The position numbers were made by a program, and so were the translations under genes. This document shows, one piece after another, positions 27,476 through 36,381 of a stretch of 64,000 nt of DNA. Each line of letters begins with the position of its first letter. Positions within the stretch are counted from its first letter, which is position 1. The stretch spans positions 1 to 64,000 of the forward strand of contig NZ_JACJQJ010000037.1 in the NCBI RefSeq assembly GCF_014696615.1, in the 5' to 3' direction. A model generated the notes under the pieces. It ran no database searches. It saw only the letters and a program-made list of their open reading frames with translations, and was not told the DNA's origin. This stretch comes from Nostoc linckia FACHB-104. GTDB taxonomy: Bacteria; Cyanobacteriota; Cyanobacteriia; Cyanobacteriales; Nostocaceae.

Positions 27476-28171
27476 ATGCCATTTGATATTCAACTGCTAC
27501 CACAAATTGATGCCAAATCTCTGCGAGAATATGGCAAACAATATTATGTAGATGCTCAGGGAAATCGTTTACCTAGCGTCACGACAATACTTAATGCTAC
27601 AAAACCTCAAGCAGATCGTGATAGGTTATTAAACTGGAAAGCGCGTGTTGGTACAGAAGAAGCCAGTCGCATTACCACGGCTGCTAGTCGTCGGGGAACG
27701 AAAACACACAAGCAAATTGAACGCTATCTGTTGGGGGAAAATCCTGTTTGTTCGGAAGCTAGTCTTCCTTATTGGGAAAGTATCAAGCCTGTTTTAGAAG
27801 AAATTGATACAATTAGGCTCGTGGAAGGTTCAGTTTTTCACTATGATTTGAAGTATTCTGGCAAGGTAGATTGTATTGCTAGCTATCAAGGAATACCTTG
27901 TGTTTGTGAGTGGAAAACTGCTGATCAACCTAAAGGTTCAATAGAGCGTTTATATGAATATCCTCTGCAATTAGCAGCATACATAGGAGCAGCTAATAAA
28001 TATTATGGTGATTTTGGGATTGAGATAAATCATGCGCTATTGGTTGTGGCGATTCCTGAGATGGCGGCAGAAGTTTTTTGGTTGGAATCAGATACAATTA
28101 AATATTATTGGGAACAATGGGAAGCTAGAGTTGCTGAGTATTGGCAGCGTCAAAAATATTGGTCTTCTTGA
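27476..28171 (+). CDS. PD-(D/E)XK nuclease-superfamily protein
   Basis: The 231-residue protein has a nuclease core: Asp132 in YSGKVDCIASY, then Glu145 and Lys147 in CEWKTAD, followed by a helix with YPLQLAAYIGAAN, the Q-x-x-x-Y motif of RecB/Cas4-like nucleases. N-terminal LPSVTTILNATKP and SRRGTKTHKQIERYL are common in mitochondrial exonuclease MGME1-like relatives. It lies 119 bp after dndC on the same strand, separated only by a MITE. A role in DNA processing or restriction within the island is plausible, but repair is an equally good guess. No iron-sulfur cysteines are visible. Confidence 0.78.
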   Translation: MPFDIQLLPQIDAKSLREYGKQYYVDAQGNRLPSVTTILNATKPQADRDRLLNWKARVGTEEASRITTAASRRGTKTHKQIERYLLGENPVCSEASLPYWESIKPVLEEIDTIRLVEGSVFHYDLKYSGKVDCIASYQGIPCVCEWKTADQPKGSIERLYEYPLQLAAYIGAANKYYGDFGIEINHALLVVAIPEMAAEVFWLESDTIKYYWEQWEARVAEYWQRQKYWSS

Positions 28172-28197
28172 TAAGAAATGCTGAATCTTATTGGTTT

Positions 28198-28232
28198 ATG
28201 GTGCGTTGCGCTACGCGACAACACACCCTAAA
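28198..28232. repeat. Short hairpin repeat GGTGCGTTGCGC...
   Basis: The segment contains GGTGCGTTGCG and an inverse-like CGCGACAACACACCC around a CGCTACGCG centre. Its words recur in the longer inverted repeat at 45416-45483. Confidence 0.45.
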
Positions 28233-28370
28233 TTCAATACTGCTCGGTTAAGGATTTTTAACGCGGAATTTAGTTTGGGGAAAAGGTGAAAGGGGAAGGG
28301 TTAAAGGTTTTTTCTTACCCCTTTTCCCCTTCCCCTTTTGCCCTTAACCGACAAGTATTGACCCTACATT
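28232..28370. repeat. Inverted repeat between convergent nuclease and DUF790 genes
   Basis: Left arm CAATACTGCTCGGTTAAGG is the inverse of the right arm CCTTAACCGACAAGTATTG with few mismatches. Inside, GGGGAAAAGG/AAGGGGAAGGG blocks face CCCCTTTTCCCC blocks around a TTTTTTC run, so the whole 135-bp segment can fold as one hairpin. Placed between two gene ends, it may terminate transcription from both sides. Confidence 0.6.
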
Positions 28371-28374
28371 TACT

Positions 28375-29592
28375 TTATGATTCCATAACTGCTAAGACAG
28401 ATTTCGGTAATAATTTATCTTTAAACCAAATAATTCTTGCTGGAACATCATTTAATTTTACGCCAGCTTTTTCTAAATTCAATCTTTCAGAAATTGCCAA
28501 AATTAAATCATCTCTTCCCGCACGTCGCACTTGAGAAAATTTCTTTTGTAAATATTCTGGTCGCCAATAACCGACAATTTCTAATAGGAATGTGCGTCCA
28601 TCGGGATGGACTAAGCGAAAATCGGGAATCATCACACTCCCAGGAATAGGAATTAAATCAACTTCTCTCTCTAATGCCCATTCGGATTTCAACGCATCCC
28701 ATTTATCAGCGAAGGATGCTTCTAGCATACTATCGTAGGGTTTGCCTGGGGAGTAGTGTGTTACTAAACCACATTCAGAATTAAGGGTAAAGCGTCCAGT
28801 GCGCCAGGTGTTGGTGTAAGCGTCGCGCGTTTGCAAGGTGGAAGCGAGACTCCAGCGAGTTACATGGAGTAAGGCGGGGATAAGTTTAGCGATCGCTAAT
28901 CCGTAACGCGTACTAGGATTAAATAAGCTGGTAGGGCCATCAATGGTAATTGTAAACCCATGATCGGCATCGCCTTCAATATAAGCCATCAGTTGAAATA
29001 ACTTAAGATAGCGAAATAACAGCTTATATTCTCCGGGAACATTGCGATGAGCATTTAATATTAATTGGCTAGCTTTATAAAATACTCCCTGAACTTGCGA
29101 TAAGTTATAGCGATGCAATAAATCTTGCGGTGTGGGTGCATCAAAAACTGTCAGAATTTTATTTTCATTTAAATCAGCATATAAGCCATTATGAACTTGT
29201 TCTGGTAAAACTTCTCTTTCTAGTTCATGAGTTAATTCATCAGCTATTTTATTCAGGGTAAGTAGAGTTGCTTCTTTGCTAGGAATAGATTTTGCAGCTA
29301 AAGCAAATACCCTTTCTCTTAACATAGGTGGTTCCAGGGGACTCACCACTTCAAAGGTGCAAAAACTGCTTTTAAGAATATAAGCCAAACCTCGTTTGAC
29401 ACGGTAATCTGTAGTATCGCCTTCAAAATCTGTAAGTTGGCGTTCTAGCATCCCTTGAGTTTTGCCAACTGCTGCTTGAAAGTAGGCAATTAACTCATTG
29501 GCTAAATTGATATGTTTATCATCAATCTTTAAGCGCTTAGGAATAATTTCTTCACCGTTGTGGCGGTGCATTAAAAGTTCTGTGGGCAACAT
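28375..29592 (-). CDS. DUF790 / Bax1-like nuclease
   Basis: This matches the DUF790 family, whose archaeal members (Bax1) bind the XPB helicase and cut DNA near bubbles. N-terminal MLPTELLMHRHNGEEIIPKRL is typical. The nuclease core is visible as PDFRLVHPDGRTF with Asp324 and LLEIVGYWRPEYLQKK with Glu338, a PD-(D/E)XK-like arrangement. At 405 residues it is slightly shorter than archaeal forms. The XPB-like helicase gene lies immediately upstream on the same strand with an 82-bp gap, reproducing the archaeal pairing. The pair may act in DNA repair or in defence. Confidence 0.85.
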   Translation of the reverse strand: MLPTELLMHRHNGEEIIPKRLKIDDKHINLANELIAYFQAAVGKTQGMLERQLTDFEGDTTDYRVKRGLAYILKSSFCTFEVVSPLEPPMLRERVFALAAKSIPSKEATLLTLNKIADELTHELEREVLPEQVHNGLYADLNENKILTVFDAPTPQDLLHRYNLSQVQGVFYKASQLILNAHRNVPGEYKLLFRYLKLFQLMAYIEGDADHGFTITIDGPTSLFNPSTRYGLAIAKLIPALLHVTRWSLASTLQTRDAYTNTWRTGRFTLNSECGLVTHYSPGKPYDSMLEASFADKWDALKSEWALEREVDLIPIPGSVMIPDFRLVHPDGRTFLLEIVGYWRPEYLQKKFSQVRRAGRDDLILAISERLNLEKAGVKLNDVPARIIWFKDKLLPKSVLAVMES

Positions 29593-29674
29593 CTTCTAAT
29601 TGATAATTAATAATAAATAGTACGCAGATGGAAAAGGATGGACACAGATAGACGCTGATAAATGCATGAGTTGA

Positions 29675-31210
29675 TTATGTTAAATCGGATGAATCTTCGC
29701 TGCGATTGGTAGAATAATTGATTTCTAACTGTTCCGCAGCTTTAGCACTTCTTTCTTTACCAGTTCCATAGACAACTTGCAAATGTCCTTTCTTATCTTT
29801 CTTCCCTTCGTGTTCTTTGCGTCTTCGCGGTTCGTTACTCTTCTCCATCCCTCTACGCCGCGCCGAAGTTCTTTCTTCACTTGTATCTTCAGCGACTACT
29901 TCATATAAAATCGCCTGTTTATTGGCAATATTTCCCTTCCTTAAAACTCTTCCCAAACGTTGAATGTATTCCCTTGTTGAACCAGTGCCAGATAAAATAA
30001 TGGCAATCGCCGCTGCTGGAACATCAACACCCTCGTTCAACACATGGGAAGCTATTAAGGTGTTATATGCACCTTCCCGAAATTTAGTTAATATTTCATG
30101 CCTTTCTTTCACCGGGGTTTGATGAGTAATTGCCGGAATTAACAACTCTTGAGAAATGCGGTAAACGGTAGCATTATCAGCAGTGAAAATGATAATTCTT
30201 TCAGGATGATGTTTCGTTAATAAATTAGCTAAAATTCGCAACTTACCATCAGTACCTAGGGCGATTTCCTTGGCTTCGCGGTGTGCTAACATGGCTCTGC
30301 GTCCAGTTTGCGATCGCGCACTCATTTGCACAAACATTTGCCAACCTTGAATACTCCCTAAGGAAATCCGCGAGTCACGTAAAAAATCGTTGCGGGTTTG
30401 GATTAATTGGTTGTACTTTTCTCGCTCATGTTGGGATAATTTCACCTTAATTTGCACAATTTCATGTTCTGCTAAGGCTTTCCCGGCTAAATCTTCGGCG
30501 CGTTTGCGATATACTTCTCTACCAATGAGGATATTTAAATCAGCGTGTTTACCATCAGTGCGTTCGGGAGTTGCAGATAACCCTAAACGATAGGGTGCGA
30601 TCGCATATTCGGCAATGACGCGATTAAAATCTGTAGGTAAATGATGACATTCATCGAAAATCACCAACCCATATCGATTTCCCAAGCTTTCTGCATGAAT
30701 CGCTGCACTATCGTAGGTAGCAATTAAAATCGGTGTTTTATCTTTGGAACCACCACCCAACAAACCCACCTCTGCATCGGGAAAGGCTGCTACCAGATGA
30801 GCATACCACTGATGCATCAAATCTAAGGTTGGTACCACAATCAATGTGCTGCGGGGTGTGGCTTGCATCGCCATCTGTGCTAAATAAGTCTTACCAGCCG
30901 CCGTTGGTAGCACTACTACCCCTTGTCTCCCTGCGAGTTTCCAAGCCGCTAACGCCTCACTCTGGTGGGGATAGGGTTCCATTTCCAGAGTAGCCACTAA
31001 TTCTAAGGGATAAAATTCCTTCGCCTCATCAATAAAATCAACCTCTTCTGCTTGTAGTGCTTCCACCACAGAACGATATTGAATTGCTGGTAAGCGGAAC
31101 TTTTCTACCCGGTCATCCCATGTGGCATAATCCATCCAGGCTTTACCCCGTGGTGGTGGATGTAGTATGAGTGTACCGCGATCAAAAGTGAGTGTGGGAG
31201 TGCGAGCCAT
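29675..31210 (-). CDS. XPB/Rad25-like SF2 helicase
   Basis: Motifs: a Q-like region PYPHQSEALAAW, Walker A LPTAAGKT (residues 101-108), DECH in VIFDECHHLP, LSATPERTDGK, and motif VI EYIQRLGRVLRKG. The N-terminal damage-recognition-like part (first 70 residues) and the thumb-like insertion (QIKVKLSQHEREKYNQLIQ) fit bacterial and archaeal XPB. The C-terminus beyond about residue 450 is unusual: GMEKSNEPRRRKEHEGKKDKK is encoded by a dispersed repeat (29792-29837). It pairs with the DUF790 gene downstream. The repeat-coded segment keeps the frame, so the protein should still be made. Confidence 0.88.
   Translation of the reverse strand: MARTPTLTFDRGTLILHPPPRGKAWMDYATWDDRVEKFRLPAIQYRSVVEALQAEEVDFIDEAKEFYPLELVATLEMEPYPHQSEALAAWKLAGRQGVVVLPTAAGKTYLAQMAMQATPRSTLIVVPTLDLMHQWYAHLVAAFPDAEVGLLGGGSKDKTPILIATYDSAAIHAESLGNRYGLVIFDECHHLPTDFNRVIAEYAIAPYRLGLSATPERTDGKHADLNILIGREVYRKRAEDLAGKALAEHEIVQIKVKLSQHEREKYNQLIQTRNDFLRDSRISLGSIQGWQMFVQMSARSQTGRRAMLAHREAKEIALGTDGKLRILANLLTKHHPERIIIFTADNATVYRISQELLIPAITHQTPVKERHEILTKFREGAYNTLIASHVLNEGVDVPAAAIAIILSGTGSTREYIQRLGRVLRKGNIANKQAILYEVVAEDTSEERTSARRRGMEKSNEPRRRKEHEGKKDKKGHLQVVYGTGKERSAKAAEQLEINYSTNRSEDSSDLT
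29792..29837. repeat. Dispersed repeat inside the XPB helicase coding region
   Basis: Read on the minus strand the segment is AACGAACCGCGAAGACGC followed by AAAGAACACGAAGG and GAAGAAAGATAAG. The first and last words match the repeat after dndD (19906 onward). It is in frame and adds a highly charged stretch to the protein. Confidence 0.6.
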
Positions 31211-31905
31211 TGATAACTCAGTTTATACCTAGATTTTCATATTTCATTACTCATAACGCAAAATGTGCATAGTTGTGTTGATTGTTATTTGTTATTTGCC
31301 ATGCTTAAAACCTACAAAATCTAGATGATTTCCGCTAAACGGAGTTAAAGCATAAAAGTCGAAACTATATAGTAGGACTCATATTTGATTTTTGCTCAGC
31401 TAGGTATAGCTGTAATCATCCCATCAATCAGTAAAGCCAAAAATTTCTATAAAAAAGCTGGTAGCTGATTGAAATGCTGGCTGTATAAATACAGTGATAT
31501 ATTATTCTTATAGCAATATTGGATGGTTACTTGTTAATTGATAACTTGATTATCGATTAATAAATAAGTAAAAATTATTTTATCTAAGCGGTCACTACCA
31601 TAGTATATAGAATATTTTATTACTTCTTTAGATAGATGTATAACTCACAAATATTTGTTGTTAATTGAGGCGACACATCATAGGTGTTAATCTATTACCA
31701 AGCAAAAAATACATATTTTTTCACACTCTAGCCTGTGATAATTTGGATGATAAGTATATTTTTGTGAGGATGAAGCTTTTCTCCAGCATTTTGCTGAATA
31801 TCACTTACTTATTCTTGACCTTTTAAATTTCGCGACTCAAAGAAGAGTGTTTTTTCTATTTTAATTTTAGCTGCGCTATGTAATTTTTATCAATAAAATT
31901 TTCCT
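31211..31905. other. AT-rich divergent intergenic region
   Basis: About 695 bp separates the divergent XPB and histidine kinase genes. I see no gene, tRNA or strong repeat. It should contain promoters for both transcription units. Confidence 0.5.
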
Positions 31906-34900
31906 ATGCGATCGCACTTATCATTGAAATCCACAATTAAGCTTCCGGCTTGGACTTCTTATGTAGTTTTACTAGGAACACTGCTAGTGACCGCAGGAGC
32001 AACAGGCTTGCTAGAGATTACAGGAGCAGCTCAAGATAAGTTGCGGTTTCAAAATGCAGTTACTCGCACTCAAGACAATATTCAAAATCGTTTAGATACC
32101 TATATCACCTTGCTGCGTGCAGGTAGCGCCTTATTTGCGGTAGATGAACAAGTTAGCCGCGAGGAATTTCGCGCTTTTGTGGAGCGATTAAACTTGCGAG
32201 AACGCTATCCGGGAATTCAGGGAATTGGATTTTCACGGCGAGTCAGTGCTGAAGAATTACCAGAATTGCTCAATGATATGCAAAAGCAGGGAGTGAAAAA
32301 CTTTAGGCTGCGACCGAATTATCAGCGTAATGAGTATCACTCGATTATTTACTTAGAACCGCTGGATAGGCGTAATCAAGCCGCCATTGGTTATGATATG
32401 CATACTGAAGCAGTACGACGTGCAGCGATGGAATATGCGCGTGATCATGGCACAGTCGCTGCATCTGGAAAGGTGACGTTAGTACAGGAAATCGATCAAC
32501 ACAAGCAAGCTGGCTTTCTCATTTACATTCCAGTTTACCGCCAAGGCACTATACCCAATACAATTAGCGATCGCAGAGCAAATTTACTCGGCTTTGTTTA
32601 CAGTCCCTATCGTGCTGACGACTTACTCCAAGGGATTTTTGGCGGAGAACAACCTCTGGTAAATTTTGAGATTTATGATGGCACGGAAATTAAGCCAGAG
32701 AATTTATTACATTCATCTCAAAGTAATTCTGCAGTTAACAATCCCTTTTACCGCCCACAATTTCAAACTACTAATACCATTAAAATTGCTGGACGTACTT
32801 GGAAAATAGCTTTCCAATCCAAACCAGAGATGGATTTACTATCGTCCAGAAATTTAGCGCCTTATATTGGCTTTGCGGGTATAGTCATTAGTTTTATTTT
32901 ATTTGGCATTACGCGATCGCTCAATAATGCGCGTAATGCAGCCGAAACATCAGCCGTCGCGTTGGGAGTATCGCAAGCCGCACTCCTAGAAAGCGAAAAG
33001 CGCTTTCGACGTTTAGTAGAATCGAATATTTTTGGTGTTGCTTGCAGTGACTTTGAGGGAAACATCAAATACGCCAACGAATATTTTCTGAGAATGCTAG
33101 GTTACACCATAGAAGATATAGTTTCTGGTACAATTCACCCTAATAATATTACACCCACAGAATATTTATCTTTAGATAACCAAGCAATTACAGAACTGAG
33201 AAATAATGGAGTTGCGACTCCTTTTGAAAAGGAATTTATTCGCAAAGATGGTACTCGTATTCCTATTCTCATTGGTAGTGCCTTGGTACAGGCATCTGAG
33301 AGCGAACCAGAAGAAATTATTACCTTTTATTTAGACTTAACTATTCCCAAACAAGTAGAAGCAATATTACGCCAAAAGGAAGAGCAATTACGATTAATTA
33401 CTAATGCTGTTCCTGTATTTATTTCTTATATTGATGCCCAACAACGCTACCGCTTTAATAATAAAAAATATGCAGAATGGTATGGAGTATCAGAGTCAGA
33501 GCTTTACGGTAAAGATATTCAAGAAGTTGTAGGTGCAGCTACTTACAAGACAATTCTTCCTTATATCGAAACAGTATTATCAGGAGAAACAGTAACCTAC
33601 GAAGTGGAAATTACCACCCCAAATGGCGGCATCTGTTATATTCAGGGTTCCTATGTTCCCCACTTTAGCCGAGATGGAAAACTAGAAGGCTTTGTTGCCT
33701 TAATTAGCGATATTACTGAGAGTAAACAAGCCCAAAAAGCTTTACAACAAAGTGAAGAACGCTTCCGCAAACTAACAGAAAAAGCACGAGTAATTCCTTG
33801 GCAAGCTGATGCTCAAACTGGAAATTTTACTTATGTTGGGCCGCAAAGTGAAGAAATTCTTGGTTATCCTGTAATAGATTGGTACGCAGATAATTTTTGG
33901 CAAGAACATATTCACCCAGATGATCAAGAATGGGCAGTAAATTATTGTATAGAATCATCGCTGACATTAGATAATTACGAATTTGAATATAGAATGTTGG
34001 CAGCAGATGGCAGAGTTGTTTGGATATATGACATTGTCAATGTATTGCGGGAGGAGGGGAAACCGCAGATATTGCATGGCTTCATGATTGATATTACCGA
34101 TCGCAAACTCTCAGAGCAAGAACGGGAACGACTGCTAGCCGAAGCCGAAGCAGCCAACCGCATAAAAGATGAATTTTTAGGGACACTTTCTCACGAACTG
34201 CGTACCCCCCTCAACGCTATGCTAGGCTGGACACAACTACTAAAAAGCCGCAAGTTTGATGAAACTACCACAGCTCGCGCCTTAGAAACAATTGACCGCA
34301 ATACCAAATCTCTCGCACAACTGATTGAAGATGTCTTGGATGTATCCCGGATTATCCAAGGTAAACTCTCCTTAAATCTCCAGCAAGTAGAACTAGTCCC
34401 AGTTGTCGAAGCCGCCATTGAGACAGTGCATCCAGCCGCCGATGCTAAAGAAATTCGCATCGAATGCAGATTTAATCCAGATATTGGCATTGTCATCGCT
34501 GATGCCAACCGCTTACAACAAATTATCTGGAATTTACTCTCCAATGCCGTCAAATTCACACCCAAAGGCGGCAAAGTTGAAGTGCAACTACAACGGATTA
34601 ATTCTCGCGTGCAAATTTGCGTCAGCGATAATGGTAGTGGTATTCCCCCAGAATTTCTACCATTCGTATTTGATCGCTTTCGCCAAGCCGACAGTTCCAG
34701 CACGCGATCGCATGGCGGCTTAGGATTAGGACTAGCGATTGTTCGTCATCTAGTAGAATTGCACGGTGGCACAGTATCAGCGGAAAGTCCAGGCATTGGT
34801 AAAGGTGCAACCTTCATTATCAATTTACCAATGAGAGCCGTATCTGTAGATCATACCACCTCACCCCACCGCGAACCCTCCATCAACAGCGATGGCCTCG

Positions 34901-35295
34901 ATGAACCACAAACCCTGAATGGCTTACGCGTGCTAGTTGTGGATGATGAACCAGACGCGAGACAATTACTCACCACAGTTTTATCACCCTATGGTGCCCA
35001 AGTAATGACAGCTGCATCTGCTGCTGAAGCTTTAGCTGCTGTACCACAATTCCACCCTGATGTCCTAGTAAGTGATATCGGAATGCCAAAAGAAGACGGT
35101 TACGTCCTCATTCGCCAACTGCGGGGACTACCTCCAGAACAAGGAGGAAGAATACCCGCCGTTGCACTCACAGCCTACGCCAGATCAGAAGACCGCACAC
35201 AAGCCTTATTAGCCGGCTTTCAACTCCACATTCCCAAACCCGTAAATCCCGCTGAATTAGTCGCCGTGATTGCTAATTTGACAGGGAGGATGTGA
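31906..35295 (+). CDS. CHASE/PAS hybrid histidine kinase
   Basis: The 1129-residue sensor has a membrane helix (about 18-38), a CHASE-type extracellular domain (about 60-310, with YPGIQGIGFSRRV), a second helix near 325-345 and three PAS segments (about 365-490, 490-610, 615-745). A HisKA domain with His763 in LSHELRTPLNAM, an HATPase with NLLSNAVKFTPKGG and GLGLGLAIVRHLVELHGG, and a C-terminal receiver with acceptor Asp1057 (VLVSDIGMPKEDG) complete it. CHASE domains sense small extracellular molecules; the ligand is unknown. No separate response regulator or HPt gene is adjacent. The HIP1 octamer overlaps the start codon. Confidence 0.95.
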   Translation: MRSHLSLKSTIKLPAWTSYVVLLGTLLVTAGATGLLEITGAAQDKLRFQNAVTRTQDNIQNRLDTYITLLRAGSALFAVDEQVSREEFRAFVERLNLRERYPGIQGIGFSRRVSAEELPELLNDMQKQGVKNFRLRPNYQRNEYHSIIYLEPLDRRNQAAIGYDMHTEAVRRAAMEYARDHGTVAASGKVTLVQEIDQHKQAGFLIYIPVYRQGTIPNTISDRRANLLGFVYSPYRADDLLQGIFGGEQPLVNFEIYDGTEIKPENLLHSSQSNSAVNNPFYRPQFQTTNTIKIAGRTWKIAFQSKPEMDLLSSRNLAPYIGFAGIVISFILFGITRSLNNARNAAETSAVALGVSQAALLESEKRFRRLVESNIFGVACSDFEGNIKYANEYFLRMLGYTIEDIVSGTIHPNNITPTEYLSLDNQAITELRNNGVATPFEKEFIRKDGTRIPILIGSALVQASESEPEEIITFYLDLTIPKQVEAILRQKEEQLRLITNAVPVFISYIDAQQRYRFNNKKYAEWYGVSESELYGKDIQEVVGAATYKTILPYIETVLSGETVTYEVEITTPNGGICYIQGSYVPHFSRDGKLEGFVALISDITESKQAQKALQQSEERFRKLTEKARVIPWQADAQTGNFTYVGPQSEEILGYPVIDWYADNFWQEHIHPDDQEWAVNYCIESSLTLDNYEFEYRMLAADGRVVWIYDIVNVLREEGKPQILHGFMIDITDRKLSEQERERLLAEAEAANRIKDEFLGTLSHELRTPLNAMLGWTQLLKSRKFDETTTARALETIDRNTKSLAQLIEDVLDVSRIIQGKLSLNLQQVELVPVVEAAIETVHPAADAKEIRIECRFNPDIGIVIADANRLQQIIWNLLSNAVKFTPKGGKVEVQLQRINSRVQICVSDNGSGIPPEFLPFVFDRFRQADSSSTRSHGGLGLGLAIVRHLVELHGGTVSAESPGIGKGATFIINLPMRAVSVDHTTSPHREPSINSDGLDEPQTLNGLRVLVVDDEPDARQLLTTVLSPYGAQVMTAASAAEALAAVPQFHPDVLVSDIGMPKEDGYVLIRQLRGLPPEQGGRIPAVALTAYARSEDRTQALLAGFQLHIPKPVNPAELVAVIANLTGRM

Positions 35296-35360
35296 GAGGA
35301 TTGGGGACTGGGGACAAGGGGACAAGGGGACAAGGGGACAAGGGGATGAGGGAGAAATAA
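35296..35360. repeat. GGGGACAAG nonamer repeats after the kinase
   Basis: Four or five copies of GGGGACAAG follow the histidine kinase stop (about 35312-35350). Confidence 0.7.
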
Positions 35361-35461
35361 TAAACAATAAATTCCGATTACCAACAATTATGTATTGGGT
35401 GTTGGTCAGAAATTAATCAGTAAACTGAAAAATAAAGTTTAATAATGATGATGAAAAGGCT

Positions 35462-35767
35462 ATGAACAGTCAACCAAAATCCGTTATGAGTGAGTTAGAG
35501 CAAGCCCATAGTCAGGATATAGAGACAATTACGCTTTTGTTGGCAAAGATTTCCCATCGTGATCCATCGGAGATTAAACCACACCTGGATATCATGCTAG
35601 AGCGTCTCATGCAAATTCAGAAAGAAGCTTCTTTTCATGAAACAGCAACTCCTCAAGAGTGGGCGTTAGCCTTTCAAGAGTGGGTAGAAAGCCACCGAAA
35701 GCTTAATCTGCCAACCCTTTCAGATGAAGCTATTAGCCGGGAGAGTATTTATGGAGAGCGAGGTTAA
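35462..35767 (+). CDS. Putative antitoxin of a PIN-domain pair
   Basis: This 101-residue acidic protein (MSELEQAHSQDIETITLLLA, then EEWALAFQEW-like ATPQEWALAFQEWVESHRK) precedes a PIN-domain gene with no gap between stop and start, the normal layout for VapBC-type modules. I do not recognise a known DNA-binding fold; it looks largely helical. The sequence SDEAISRESIYGERG at the end is of the kind that antitoxins use to occupy the toxin active site. An AAAAGG ribosome site lies a few bases before ATG 35462; an alternative ATG is eight codons in. The antitoxin call rests mainly on context. Confidence 0.65.
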   Translation: MNSQPKSVMSELEQAHSQDIETITLLLAKISHRDPSEIKPHLDIMLERLMQIQKEASFHETATPQEWALAFQEWVESHRKLNLPTLSDEAISRESIYGERG

Positions 35768-36211
35768 GTGTCGTATCTGGTAGATACTAATGTTTTGTTG
35801 AGGAGTGTTGACCTCACTCACCCCATGAACCCAGATGCGGTTAATGCTATTAGTAGGCTTCGCAGTCGTGGTGAACAATTGCACATCGTACCGCAAAACT
35901 TGATTGAATTTTGGAACGTCTGTACACGCCCAACTGATAAAAATGGCTTAGGACGTAACGCTGTAGAAGCACAGGCAGAAGTTAACAGTTTAAAGATATT
36001 GTTCCCATTGTTACTAGATACTGAAGCAATTTACCAAGAATGGGAAAGGTTAGTGGTAGCTTATGGTATCAGAGGAGTTAATGTTCACGATGCGCGGCTG
36101 GTTGCAGCAATGCTGGTGCATGGCTTAACCCATATCCTGACTTTTAATGTTATTGATTTTGCCCGTTATTCCGAAATTACTCCTGTTCATCCCACCACAA
36201 TCACCCCTTAG
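35768..36211 (+). CDS. PIN-domain toxin (VapC-like)
   Basis: A 147-residue PIN-domain ribonuclease. Acidic metal-binding residues are visible: Asp in YLVDTNVLLR, Glu in QNLIEFWNV, and Asp in GVNVHDARLVAAM, followed by HILTFNVIDFARY. VapC toxins cleave RNA until bound by the antitoxin. Translation starts at a GTG directly after the upstream stop codon, with GAGCGAGG as ribosome site inside the antitoxin gene. Length is typical. The target RNA is unknown. Confidence 0.85.
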   Translation: MSYLVDTNVLLRSVDLTHPMNPDAVNAISRLRSRGEQLHIVPQNLIEFWNVCTRPTDKNGLGRNAVEAQAEVNSLKILFPLLLDTEAIYQEWERLVVAYGIRGVNVHDARLVAAMLVHGLTHILTFNVIDFARYSEITPVHPTTITP

Positions 36212-36275
36212 GGCTTCTAAATAAAAAATATCCCATTTTTCTTTAGTTAGGGGAGCAGAGGAAGCAGAGGAGAAA
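36210..36275. repeat. MITE-like repeat, family B partial copy
   Basis: AGGGCTTCTAAATAAAAAAT followed by ATCCCATTTT and an AGCAGAGGAAGCAGAGG tract resembles the left half of the copies at 13255 and 63461. The right end is not recognisable. It abuts the toxin stop codon. Confidence 0.5.
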
Positions 36276-36345
36276 TTCCCATTACCAATTACCCATTACC
36301 CATTACCCAATGCCCCATGCCCCATGCCCAATGCCCAATCTCCAA
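36276..36345. repeat. ATTACCC / CCCCATG heptamer repeats
   Basis: Repeated ATTACCC/ATTACCA units followed by GCCCCAT/GCCCAAT units fill the gap before the TPR gene. Confidence 0.65.
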
Positions 36346-36381
36346 TTAAAATATAGTTGACGTACATTACTAGTAGCTAAA

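Noticed and set aside
34191-34703. 170-codon minus-strand frame inside the histidine kinase gene
   Set aside because: It lies antisense to the conserved HisKA/HATPase region, whose motifs are intact on the plus strand.
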